This document shows, one piece after another, positions 45,883 through 56,328 of a DNA stretch of 64,000 nt (position 1 is its first letter; each line of letters begins with the position of its first letter). Below the pieces are notes generated by a model. That model ran no database searches, was not told the origin of the DNA, and saw only the letters and a list, made by a program, of their open reading frames with translations. Source of the DNA: Pseudisothecium myosuroides. Its lineage: Eukaryota; Streptophyta; Bryopsida; Hypnales; Lembophyllaceae. The stretch is taken from NCBI GenBank assembly GCA_951799445.1, contig OX637290.1:3040501-3104500 (forward strand), given 5' to 3'. Position numbers and translations under genes: made by a program.

Positions 45883-47841
45883 CTAAATGGAGCCAGAAAG
45901 ACCCCGTGCCACTCCATTTAAATCGATTTGAACTCTGACCAACGCAAGAACAATCTCAGCCGACATCAACACCCCACCAGGGTCAGTAAGACCATTCGGC
46001 ACTGTTTGGTTGGATCCCTTCTCAGCATCACTAGGCCTGAGAATGACCTGATTCGTAATGCTCGGGTCCTGGATATCTTTTGATTTGACATTTGTACCCA
46101 CAGTCTCCTTCATGTGAATGTCACATGGCAATGCCAAATCATCACTCGTAGTATTAGAGAAACTTTTGGCTGCCTCGTTCCTTGAATTCAAGCTAGTAGG
46201 AACCCACTCCATATTGGCTCTCATGACTCCATCTCGGTTCCTTTTGGCTGGCGACTTGGCAGTTCCTCCATCCGATCGAGAATTCACCTTTTTTGGACTG
46301 CGTTGCCCAGCTGAGGGCGCCTCCGAAATGCATTGACTCAGGGTAATGCCGTTTCCGTGACTTTGACCACCCCCATCCACCTGTTGTTTCTTGAGAGCCT
46401 GACCCGGGCCTTTGGAAGATGAAGAATGTCCGGGGCCCGACGAGAGGTCTTCAGAGACTTCGGCTAATGCACTCTTTATCAGTAAAGCTGCCTCTTCGTG
46501 CCTCTTGCGCGATATCTCAGGTTGGGCAGGATTAAATTTAGGTCCTCTCCGTTTGGGGCCTCTGTAGACCTTCTCCCAACCATTCCATTCAAATAGTGGT
46601 GTTTGACGAGACTCTGCTTCTTGCGAATCGCTTTCCACTCCTTTGCTTGAGGTTCCATGAGCTGAGCTCGCTTGGGGTCGTTGAAGGATCTGCGGGCCTT
46701 GCTCGGTGTTCGTGTTGGCATCGAGTTTGGAAGCTGAGGGGACGCTTACCCTTGGCCTATCTATCGAACCAGCCTTTCCTTGCTGTACCGAACCAGATCG
46801 CTGCATAATGGGCTGTGCAGACCCTGTCTCTTTGCCGGTCCCGCCCGAATCTTGCCCGGAACGTGTAGCATCCTTCTGGGAGGGTACAGCCACACTGCTC
46901 TCCGCATTGACCGCTTTTGAATTCTCTCTGCTTCGACCCGAGAGACCAGGACAATCCTTCACCAAATGGTCAGTTTCTAAACAGTACCAACAACGTATCG
47001 GGAGGTTGCAAATTTCTTGCTTGCCAGTAACGGCATTGGTCGCTGCAATGTGGGTCTTCCAGCCTGCACCGGACTTCAAGCTGAGACAGAAGCGTTGGTC
47101 TGTATTAAATTGATTCCGTCTGTCCAGACCTAAAACATCTCCTAAACTGCCTGCAACTTCACGTGCCACGCCTAGAAGGTCTCCAGGAACATCCTTCAAG
47201 GTCACGCACGTTGGGATCCCAAGACCAGAAAGTTTGGCCGAGTTGAAACCTGGAGTTCACTTTTGCAGAATGCACGTCCCCCAACGTGACTTGTGCGGTG
47301 TCAGCATGAGGACTTTTTGAGCGATAGCAGGCTGCCTAGTGTTGAGTTGGAAAAACCCCCGTCCCAGATCTCTGCCGAAACCCACCTCGTCACCCACCGT
47401 AACCTGGATGCTACGAATCCATTGGGTCATAGATTCGGAAGCGATCCTGCCTCCGACAAAATAGGCTATTATCGCATGTTGCTGAAGAAACTCTGTGTCT
47501 CTACGCACGATATCTTGATTCACCTTGACTTCGACAATATTGTTGTTTAAAAGAAAACCAACACAACTACGTGAGAATCCTGGTGGCAACTCCTCTCCTA
47601 GGCGAGCTATGGTAGGATGAATATGGTCGTGCTTACCCAGATTTGAGACCGCCGTGATGAGCTCTAGTTCCACACAGCCTTCCGCGCTGACCGCCGCGGC
47701 TCGTCCTCTCACCACTTCTGAAGCAGTAGGCGCCACAGGAGCATGCGCCAGTCTCACAGAGTCAACATATGACACCATCGTGACGAGCAGATCCGTCAGA
47801 AAAACAATAAAAAACCCTAACCCTAGTACCCATGTCCCCAC
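45883..47841 (-). pseudogene. LINE ORF1: DUF4283-like and CCHC zinc knuckle (one nonsense codon)
   Basis: A single reading frame of about 650 codons is interrupted only by a TGA at 47257-47259. Upstream, 'RRDTEFLQQHAIIAYFVGGR' to 'MLTPHKSRWGTCILQK' fits a DUF4283-type domain. Downstream, CWYCLETDHLVKDC at 46951-46992 is a C-X2-C-X4-H-X4-C zinc knuckle, followed by a long Ser/Gln/Lys-rich tail. ORF1 of plant L1 elements binds element RNA. The TGA replaces a codon within the DUF4283 region. The ATG at 47841 lies in a telomere-like sequence, so an ATG near 47781 may be the true start. Confidence 0.85.
47812..47825 (-). promoter_or_regulatory. Telomere-like/telo-box sequence at the LINE 5' end
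   Basis: On the minus strand this reads CTAGGGTTAGGGTTT, two abutting telomere-type units (telo-box AAACCCTAA on the plus strand). It sits about 190 bp from the LINE 5' end, at the start of ORF1. It could act as an internal promoter element; that is inference. Confidence 0.4.
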
Positions 47842-48018
47842 CCGTTTCTGTCCTCGGTTTCACTCGTGTCAGAGCTTGAAAGGTACACTGAGAGCCTACG
47901 CACTCACTCAGAAACAGATTGAGATCTAAAAATTAACACCAACGCAAAGGATCCTTGATCCGCCCACAGTCGAGAGGTCCGCCGCACGACTACGCTCCTG
48001 GGGCTCCATCGCATTTTT

Positions 48019-48035
48019 TGTCAGGACTCAAAATT
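48019..48035. repeat. LINE target-site duplication, right copy
   Basis: An exact second copy of TGTCAGGACTCAAAATT, beside the 5' end of the LINE. Confidence 0.92.
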
Positions 48036-48152
48036 GAAAAACGCGAATGGGATGGCTGAGTAAGTTATCAACTATTCAAACCAGTAGCCTTTTTATTGCC
48101 AAACCGACAGCTTCCAACTTGGGAAGTGATGCAAATAAAAGCTTACAACCTA

Positions 48153-48357
48153 CAATAGAACCTCTCTAAGTCGATCCCCTTTAAGTCGATAAACCTCTCT
48201 AAATCAATCATGTCAGACCGGTCCCGGACTAGGCCAGATAACAAAGGCTGTGACTAAAAATGACCCTCTCTAAGTTAATAAACCTCTGTAAACTAATCAT
48301 GTCAGACCGGTCCGAGACCGTCGGTCCGGGACCGATCGACTTAGAGAGGTTCTACTG
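48153..48357. mobile_element. Emigrant/pogo-like MITE, copy 2
   Basis: The termini are CAATAGAACCTCTCTAAGTC and the inverse ...CTTAGAGAGGTTCTACTG, flanked by TA (48151-48152 and 48358-48359). The interior has 'atgtcagaccggtcc' blocks repeated twice. 205 bp, no ORF. Confidence 0.78.
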
Positions 48358-48526
48358 TATTTCCAACCACTTAAGGATTTCAGCATAGCTGTCGGCTGGG
48401 TTTGTTTTCCCTTGCGGTGAAATAGACTTCAAACGGATTTGAAAATTTTGGTAGTTTTTAGCCCAAGAACGAAGTTACTGTAAATTTTTTTGCCAAGATT
48501 CTTTGAAATTCTAATTTTGTTATATA

Positions 48527-48711
48527 CAATAGAACCTCTCTAAGTTGATAGAGTTGGGACCGGTCTGACACATTGAGTTAGAGAGGTTATTACATTAGAA
48601 GGGACATCATGTTCGTATATGGTTCATATTGTTAAGTTGGGACCGACAATCAATACTTCCTGACAACGCTTTATTGACTTAGAGGGGACCAACTTAGAGA
48701 GGTTCTACTAT
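48527..48711. mobile_element. Emigrant/pogo-like MITE, copy 3
   Basis: It opens CAATAGAACCTCTCTAAGTT after TA and closes 'aacttagagaggttctacta'. The interior 'gggaccggtctgaca' block matches copies 2 and 4 (48153 and 56137). The last bases are slightly altered. Confidence 0.7.
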
Positions 48712-49279
48712 AGATGTATCTATTCCAACCGTAGGCTAGTCAGGAAATTGACTGGAAATCAACGGTTCATAATACATCATAATTGAGTAGTTACACATGC
48801 CCACTTGAACGGAAATACAGTAGCCTATTAGTTGAAAATGAAGGATGGTCAGAAAGGGGTTGCTTACTCCAGTGAAGATTTTATTACGGAGCAATGTAAA
48901 TTTGGGGGCCTCCAACTATGTCACTCATGTGGCGATGGTTTGTAAGATAAAGACGCCATTGTAAATTGTTTTTCACTATAATTTTGTGTGTGTATTTTGT
49001 GGTTTACTTCTATTAAGAAAGATTTGGGAAATTTTCCTACCCTCCTGTGGATGGAGTTAAAAGAAGCTCCAAATTTCCAATATTTGAAGGAGGTTCTTTT
49101 TGCAATGGATCACAAAAAAACATACGTTGTTATGGAGGAGCAAAAGATTAGTACAAGGACCTATTTGCTTGGTTGACAATGGTCAATTTAAACTTTGAAC
49201 TCTAAACACTCTACCCATCCCTGCATTTTTATACAGATACGAATTGATCATTTTACACAGATGCAATTTTATTACAGTT
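48712..49279. other. Intergenic, no gene seen
   Basis: Moderately AT-rich; a 62-codon ORF at 48988-49176 has no recognised family. Confidence 0.3.
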
Positions 49280-49610
49280 TTTTTTCTAATGGAGATGCGC
49301 TAGGGTTTGCGAGTTGTGATTGGACATGGGAATTAACAAGCCTAAACAACTCCAATGTATACCTAGGGCAATATAGTGACTCAAGAAACTGTTTCAATAT
49401 TGGCATACTTTAGAAAGAGTGATTTATTGTATGTTAACTATAAGAAATCATATTTGGTGGTTAGTGTAACAAAGAAGTACTTCATTTTGGCTCAAAAAGA
49501 GACAAAGTTCATAGAAATCCATTAGGTTATTGTGAAGCTATAATCAATCCAACTTGGAGCACTATTGAAACAATTATTTGAATGTGGTATCAAATTACAT
49601 ATCAATACTT
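49280..49610 (+). pseudogene. Possible decayed Copia-type RNase H remnant
   Basis: A plus-strand stretch reads '..GDALGFASCDWTWELTSLNNSN..', reminiscent of the Copia RNase H start (GYxDADWAGDLxxRRST). It is followed after stops by '..LAQKETKFIEIH..', resembling the LSTTEAEYxA block. Frames are broken and the similarity is weak, so this call is tentative. Confidence 0.3.
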
Positions 49611-49649
49611 TGTAGGACCTCATTTAGCCTTGATAGCTACCTCCAACCT

Positions 49650-50640
49650 CTTAGGCATACTTTCTATTAACTTTTAGCACACTTCTGTATCGATTTCATT
49701 CTACTTCCTAGCTACTCTCTCCCACAATTTTCAAACTCCTTTTGGTTTTGTCTCCTAGGTGCTGAAGTAGCTTTTAATTAAGATGCGCCCAAAAATGCTC
49801 TATGGGATTAAGATCAAGAGAATGGGCAGGCCAATTCATTATCTTAATCACATGATCATCAAAACACTTCCCTACTAGTTTTGAATTGTACTTGGGATCG
49901 TTATTTTACTACAAGATCACCTCCCCTTCATGAATGCTAGATTTTTGAATGTTAGGGAGCAAATTTTTTTTTTAAAATGGTTACAAACTCTTTAGCATCC
50001 ATGCTCCCCTCATCCTTCGCCATCCTCCCAACCAGGGCTTTTTTTTTCATTTTTGAAGAAGTGCCATAGTGGCGATATAAAATGTTATAGTAGTGCTCCA
50101 AATTGCAACATTCATCCAGTTATTGGATGTATAGTATGGTTTTCATCCACAATTAGGCGATTTCAACTAATATATTTTTTAATTTCAAAGTTGTCTGGCG
50201 ATTTCATCCAATTTTTTGGCATTTTTTATAACCTTTTTTAGCCAGATTTTTTTTTCTGGTGCAATCTGGCACCAGAAAGCCAAAAAAAAAGCCCTGCTCC
50301 CAACCCCATTCCGCCCCATACACTCTTATATCATTATATTTCCACCTCCATGCATGACTGTTTTGGGGATCTTTTTGCCAAGTAAGCACTAATTCTTCTA
50401 TTTCCACACCCATTTCTTGTTATTTGACCCAAATTTATTGATTTTGGTCTCATTGGACTAGATAACCCTCTTTCAATCATCCATAGTCTATTCCTTGTAC
50501 TTTTGAGCAAAATCTAAGTGTTGTCTCCAATGGTGGGAAGATAGTAATGGCTTTTTTCTTCTTCACCACGGCCTTTATATTGCTTTTTTGAGGACATTTT
50601 GGATGGTTTGGGTTGACATAAGATGATTGAGAATGTCTAT
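49650..50640 (-). pseudogene. Tc1-like (Tc1/mariner) transposase remnant, split by a hAT MITE
   Basis: On the minus strand, fragments in several frames follow the order of a Tc1-type DDE transposase: a block like 'KKKSHYYLP' then 'FAQKYKE', a 'W..VIWSNETKIN.FGS' block with the second catalytic Asp position altered, a 'KTVMHGGGNIM' block, and, after the insertion at 50033-50296, a 'DPKYNSKLVGKCF' block and WPAHSLDLNPIEHFWAHLN with the DLNPIE motif at 49798-49815. Stops and frameshifts make it inactive. The 5' end abuts the MITE at 50646-51050. Confidence 0.7.
50033..50296. mobile_element. hAT-type MITE with perfect 8-bp duplication, nested in Tc1 remnant
   Basis: The termini are CAGGGCTTTTTTTTTC and the inverse ...AAAAAAAAAGCCCTG. 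CTCCCAAC stands on both sides (50025-50032 and 50297-50304). The interior matches the element at 1014-1291. Removing it and one duplication restores the continuity of the surrounding transposase-derived sequence, confirming the boundaries. Confidence 0.88.
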
Positions 50641-50645
50641 CAAGG

Positions 50646-51050
50646 TAGGAGGCTCTAAAATCTCACGAGCATTAAGAACCGCCCCTACAAATAGTTGTAA
50701 AATGGACATAGGTGGTTATTAAATTGACCTCTACAGTCATAGAATGAATCAAGGAAAAAAACATTATTAATTGTAAAAGCCAATCATTCTCTTTGCTTTC
50801 CTCACCTCTCTTTAGAATTGCAAGTGAATGGTTTATGGAAGACCTAAGCGGTCATGGATAGACAGCTATGACACAACTTGTTTGAAAATTCATAAGTAAT
50901 TCAATAATGCTTCCAAAAATATGAAACCACTTGTATTAGATTCCTCATCTATTTATCTTTGTCTGAAAAATGAGCTAAAAATATTCCCATCCAAGGAAAT
51001 ACATGAAAAAGGCGGACCAGCCCTTAGATGAGCGGTTTCTGAGCCTCCTA
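50646..51050. mobile_element. TA-flanked MITE, GGAGGCTC family, copy 2
   Basis: It begins TAGGAGGCTCTAAAATC and ends TTTCTGAGCCTCCTA, and matches 29430-29832 end to end. It directly borders the Tc1-like transposase remnant, so it may be an insertion into that element or an internally deleted relative of it. Confidence 0.72.
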
Positions 51051-51159
51051 AAGTTTTTTGGCAACCTCAACAGCATTTCCTTCATAGTGTACTGAATTCC
51101 TGAATGCAGGAAACATAACATTCAGTAGCACTCAATAGGCCTGCCCTCCCTCTAACTGA

Positions 51160-51222
51160 AGAGTGTGGAATATTCCACACTCTTTAATCTAGCCGGATGA
51201 AAGAGTGTGGAATATTCCACAC
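51160..51222. promoter_or_regulatory. Two perfect palindromes centred on GAATATTC
   Basis: A 24-bp perfect palindrome (AGAGTGTGGAATATTCCACA plus CTCT) at 51160-51183 and an 18-bp one (GTGTGGAATATTCCACAC) at 51205-51222 lie 45 bp apart. Each core fits both the plant P1BS consensus GNATATNC (phosphate-response MYB site) and an inverted GAA/TTC pair of heat-shock elements. No gene starts nearby, so they may instead be transposon termini. Confidence 0.4.
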
Positions 51223-51548
51223 CCATCAGTAGCTAAGAGGGCACTTGGCTGAATTTGTCAGAGAGTTTATAAAAGAGAGGCTCAATTTAGTGCACATAAG
51301 TCGATGTGGGGGCCAGCCATGTTAGAAAATTTTATTTTTTTTAATTTTTTTTAATTTTTTTCAACATGATGAAGTTTGTGGATGATACCTGAAGAGAGGG
51401 AAAGGCAGCCTCTCTTCAGGCTACTGAATGTTTTGAACTTGGAAGGCACTTGCTTTGGAGTTTGGACTCGCTCATGACTGGTTGTTAAGCTTAGCTTATT
51501 TGAAACCCGCCTGTGGAAGGAATCTCATTCATTTCTTCACACTTTAAA

Positions 51549-51590
51549 TTTTTTTTTTTGAAACAAATCAAAAATTTCATTGCAAGAGGA
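51549..51590 (-). mobile_element. Very short LINE 3'-tail insertion
   Basis: The poly(T) run followed by 'gaaacaaatcaaaaatttcattgcaag' reads on the minus strand as a LINE tail. The flanks 'atttcttcacactttaaa' and 'atttcttcacattta' look like a target duplication. It is an extreme 5' truncation of about 40 bp. Confidence 0.5.
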
Positions 51591-52485
51591 ATTTCTTCAC
51601 ATTTAGAATTCACGTTTTCCATGTTTCCGGTGCCGCGTGACTCCGCTCGTGGGTCGGCGGAGCACCGAATTTCCAAATTTCCAAATTTCCATCATAATAT
51701 TGGATCAGGTCTTTCTGAATTGACGCCGGAAGACTCTTACTGACTGGAAACTGGCTAAGATTTTTCTAGCTTAGAGAACGGGTTTGGTTTTTTAGCAAAT
51801 TTTTGCTAAAGAGTGTTGCAATTTTTTGACATTTGCGAGATATTCTTCCTATTCTAGTGGATGAAATTGCAAAATGCTACCACATCTTGGGACGGTATCA
51901 CTCTATTTTGAATGAATGTCCATTTTTTTGTCATTCCAATCCACATATTGTGAGTTTCTTCCATTTTGTGGATGTAAATAGCTTCATCATTCTAATGAAA
52001 ATCTCATTTTGCATTGTCTAAAATGATTTAAAAAAAACCTTTGGCTTAAAGCATCTACAATTTTCCTCGCCAAACTTTGCACGCTCAAATTTTCCATCTA
52101 ATTTTGAAGAGCCCTCAACTTCCTTGTCCCTCACCCTTGCTCACCAAATACAACCCATAAATGGTGGGGTGACCAGTCATCAACAAGAATAAAGGATTAA
52201 GCAATAAAATTTAGGATGAACAATGATTTCAAAGGCTATTCCTAGGCACGTTAAGATTGAGTGTTTAGATAATATTGTAAGGGGCCCAAAGCACTTTTCA
52301 TCTAAATTTGAAGAATGTGAGACCTCTAGCATGTAAGTTTGTAGGTGCTCTTAAGACATTCTCTTGTTCCAGGACAATGTAGAATTTCTTTGTTGCAATG
52401 CATTTTCTTTCATTTGAATGAAATCCTGGAAAAAAAAATACTTTTTTTAAATTAACTGATTTTTTTCAAATAGGTAGCTCATCCT
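51591..52485. other. Intergenic, no gene seen
   Basis: Short ORFs only, at 51513-51743 and 51833-52021, with no recognised family. Confidence 0.35.
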
Positions 52486-53380
52486 TTAACCCCTACAGTC
52501 TCAAAATTCCTTCTGAAGGAATCTTCAGATTTTAGATAGGCTTATAAGACCTCAATTTTGGACATGATTTTTTGAAACTTTCTTTGAAGATATGAAATCA
52601 AATTAGATTTTTGGAAATATAATTTTATTTCCATTGGTGCTTAGGAACAAAAGTTTTGCCAAAAAAATAGTTTCCAAGTAATACAAAAAAATCACAAAAA
52701 ATCGAATTTTTAATTTTTTTATTCAAAGAATTTTTCTACATGTGAAGCTTTGATTCTTTCCATTTGAATCAGTGATGTATAAATTACGAAACTTTTTGTT
52801 CTTCAGAGAATCTTTGCATCACTATAAGAAAATAATTCATAGAATTCATTTTATAACTCAATTTTCATAATTTAAAAAAAAAAGTTCCATGTAGTTGACT
52901 TTACTTGCTAAAACAATCTCATTGCTGGGATTAGTGTATTTTGATTCCATCTTAGAACTATTAATGATTTAGTTTTTACTTCTATCTTGTATCTACTTCT
53001 ACTTAAATAATTTTCTTAAGAATGAAAATCAAACGTGCATTTTTTGAACACCTCCCCCCTCCAATTTCAACTCAATTCTTCAACATAAACAAGTAGAAAT
53101 TCAAAATTAGTAGTGCAAAAAAATTAAGTTAAGAAGATTCAAAGCCAAAAATATAGTCAAGTTAGGTGCAAAAAGCTTGTTTTCTTCACTTTAAATGCAA
53201 ATAACCTACAATCTATGTGGTCAAAGTTTTGGTTATTTCTTCCACACTTTTATAATAGTTTAGTACAAAATCCTCTAGTTAGATATGAAAAAGAAAAAAG
53301 ATTTTTTTTGCTTTTTGCAATAGAAATGGCAATTTTAATTTGTTTTTTGATGGAATAGGCCTCAGGCCTTTAGGAATGAA
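52486..53380. mobile_element. TTAA element with degraded right end
   Basis: The left end is TTAACCCCTACAGTCTC. The probable right end is 'ctcaggcctttaggaatgaa', a decayed form of CCTTTAGGGGTTAA. It is homologous in blocks to 1-640. No coding region. Confidence 0.5.
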
Positions 53381-54090
53381 TTTGATTGCTTGGAAGAGAG
53401 TCATCGTATAGAACACATAGTTTGAATGAGATATGGATATTAAATGCAACGATAGTTAGTGTGATAGGTGTGCAAGATATTCAAAAATGTCATTGATGAG
53501 AGGATCAAATTAGAGAGGTTTAAGTGGATCAAATATTAGTCAACTAGTTGTTGGTTTGGCTTATAAGTAAGTATGAACTTCACATGGATGCTTTAAGACC
53601 TTTTAAAAAAAAATTATAGTTGTGCTTATAAACTTTCTATTGTTGTAAGATAGTAATATATATAATTATGACTCCGACCTAGTTGCAATAGAAAATATGA
53701 TACTGATGCCAAAAATTTAGATCATTGAAAATAATTTGTTGAATTTTTTCTAATCATAAAACCTTTACTCATCTATAATAGGTGTAATTACGTTAGAAAT
53801 ATCTTTTTAGTCAATCTTTGATTTTTATGGTTACTTTTATTTTTCCTTTTGTCTCTAATAAGTGAATGTATGTAATAATCAATTAATTACATTTTATCAT
53901 TCTATACTAATTGAACCCTTGCTAAATTCAATTTTTACATCAATTCAAGCATTGGAGGTACAGAATAAGAGATACAAAGGTTGAAATTTCATTTAACTTT
54001 GAAAATAGCATGAGAAATGAAATGTATTCTATCTTTATAAGTTAATTGCAAACTTGCATATTCAAAAGTACATTCAATTTTTAGGCCCTT
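53381..54090. other. Intergenic AT-rich DNA, no gene seen
   Basis: No ORF above background and no recognisable repeat ends. Confidence 0.35.
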
Positions 54091-54838
54091 TTAACCCCTA
54101 AATGTAAAAACTGCGTTTTTTGGCAACATAGTGATTTTGGGCAGCTCACTACGAGTGGAGTTTTTATTTTTTTTCTTTGAAAATTTTACACAACATGTGC
54201 CCGAGGAGTAGCTTTAAGGCCCAACAATTTTCATACCTTTTGACTTCATGGTTAAAAAGTTATTGCATGATATGTGATTTTCATTGCTCGGCGGGCAGCC
54301 CGGGCAGCTCAGAAAACTTCTTTAAATAATTTCAAAAAAAAAAAAAAAAAATTGAAATTGGTTCTTTGGATTTATATAGAAGTGTGAAGCTTTGAATCAT
54401 TCAATTTGGATCAATGAGTCAAAAGTTATGAAGAGTTGAAGTTTGTGGGTAGGTATGATTTTGAGAGACTCCATACCTACCCACAAACTTCAACTCTTCA
54501 TAACTTTTGACTCATTGATCCAAATTGAATGATTCAAAGCTTCACACTTCTATATAAATCTAAAGAACCAATTTCAATTTTTTTTTTTTTTTTTTGAAAT
54601 TATTTAAAGAAGTTTTCTGAGCTGCCCGGGCTGCCCGCCGAGCAATGAAAATCACATATCATGCAATAACTTTTTAACCATGAAGTCAAAAGGTATGAAA
54701 ATTGTTGGGCCTTAAAGCTACTCCTCGGGCACATGTTGTGTAAAATTTTCAAAGAAGAAAAATAAAAACTCCATTCGTAGTGAGCTGCCCAAAAAAGCTA
54801 TGTTCTCAAAAAAGCATGTTCGGTGCTTTAGGGGTTAA
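54091..54838. mobile_element. 748-bp TTAA-flanked near-perfect hairpin element
   Basis: TTAACCCCTAAATG opens the unit and CTTTAGGGGTTAA closes it. Almost the whole element is an inverted repeat: arms of roughly 365 bp meet at about 54470 around a loop of under 20 nt (attttgagagactc). The arms include 'gcccgggcagctcagaaaac', an A/T run and 'gggcacatgttgt', and differ at few positions. The arm sequence is that of the right part of the element at 30504-31423, so this appears to be a head-to-head derivative of that family. Confidence 0.85.
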
Positions 54839-56136
54839 AGTATTGGAATCCTTTTCATCCATCTTGTAACCAAGAGAGGAATCTTAAACAAAACAAAGCA
54901 TGAAACTCAATTTTACTTCATTTGATATAAATTTTGAGTTTTGTACTCTCTTTTTGTTAAATCATCTTCTTTTGGTTCTAATATGGATTCAAAAATAATA
55001 CATTACTCATCTATCTTGAACTAAAAAAGCACATTTTTTTCAAATGTTTACATTGAAAGAAAAACTTGTGACTTTAGATGAAGAAAATAGATTAAAATAG
55101 GAAACCAATTTCTTTAAATCAAGATTACAAAGAAATTAAATGTGAGATTGAATGTAAGTTTCTTCTAAATTTCAATTTCATGTTAGAACATTCTAATAGT
55201 ATTGGCTAGTGTTGTGATAGATCTCGAGGTGAAAAAAACTGATTCGCATTATAAATTGTTTATTAAAAAACACCATTGGAAAGAAACTTAGCATGAAATT
55301 GTATTTACTTTCAATTTACATACATTTCAGCAACACTTAGTGTCATATGTATTACATGGAGCTAAGTGTGGATTCCAATTTATTTTTTTGAAGTAAACAT
55401 AGATTTAAAAGTTGTGTTTTATATTTAGCTCATTTGAAGAAAGATTGTCTAAAAATTCAACAAAATCTTGGAAAAAATGCCATCAAATGCACAAGGAGTT
55501 GTTGAATTTTTGAAAAGTTTTGATTATAAACTACTATTTCCAAACAATCTTTAAAGCCAAAAGAAACTATATATGTCATTTGGATGTGTAAAATTTGATA
55601 GAGTTGTGAAGAATTTTTATAAAATCTTTTTAATAAATTTTAGACACACCTCATGTTCTTGTATCCTAAATTTTTCTTGGAAGAAAAATAATAAGTCACT
55701 AAGAGAATGTTGCAGTTTCACGTTGTAATTTCTATATTGAAAGCAATCAATGAAGATCCCTAATTCCAAAACTAGTGGAAAATACATCCACCTAGTCAAA
55801 GGCTTGTTTGTGATTGTCATCTTGCTCATCATTGACTTTTCAGAAATCCTAAAACGAACTGGTTCATCCAGACCTAACTCCTTGTTCTCCCCTCTCTATG
55901 ACCCAACGTTCAAAATGTTTTTTTTTAGTTTTACCAGCTATTTTCCTTCAATTCCCAAATTGAATTGTTTTTTCAAGTACTGAGTCTGATTTTTTCCTGT
56001 TTTTTTCAAATAGCACCCGTTTTTTCCCCCAATTCCACCAGCTAACAATGAACTAACTGGCAGTTCTCCCAAACATTGCTCTGTTCCCTTTTTTGGGCTT
56101 CAGGTACTGAAACAGTCAGTTGTATTTTTCCAAATA
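54839..56136. other. Intergenic AT-rich DNA, no gene seen
   Basis: Only short ORFs with no recognised family. A short C/T-rich patch lies near 55990-56100. Confidence 0.35.
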
Positions 56137-56326
56137 CAGTAGAACCTCTTTAAGCTGATCGGTCCCAGACCGGTCTGACAGATTGATTTATAGAGGTTTA
56201 TTGACTTCTGGAGGGTCATTTTTAGTCACAACCTTTGTTATGTGGCCCAGTCCAGGATTGGTCTGACATGATTGAGTTATGGAGGTTTATTGATTTAGAG
56301 AGGATCAACTTAGAGAGGTTCTACTG
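56137..56326. mobile_element. Emigrant/pogo-like MITE, copy 4
   Basis: The termini are CAGTAGAACCTCTTTAAGCT and the inverse ...AACTTAGAGAGGTTCTACTG, flanked by TA (56135-56136 and 56327-56328). 190 bp, with the same 'accggtctgaca' interior as the copies at 48 kb. Confidence 0.8.
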
Positions 56327-56328
56327 TA

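Larger units (their letters stand above)
40986..48018 (-). mobile_element. Near-full-length L1-type LINE, about 7.0 kb
   Basis: This non-LTR retrotransposon lies on the minus strand. Its 5' end is at 48018 and its A-rich tail (poly(T) on the plus strand) is at 40986-41000. A perfect 17-bp duplication flanks it. Order from 5': untranslated region, ORF1 with a DUF4283-like segment and a CCHC zinc knuckle, and ORF2 with an endonuclease, a reverse transcriptase (YADD) and a Cys/His zinc-binding C terminus. This is the usual plant L1 layout. At least four in-frame stops and two frameshifts interrupt the ORFs, so it cannot encode its own proteins, but the intact duplication and complete length indicate insertion not very long ago. 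Confidence 0.93.
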
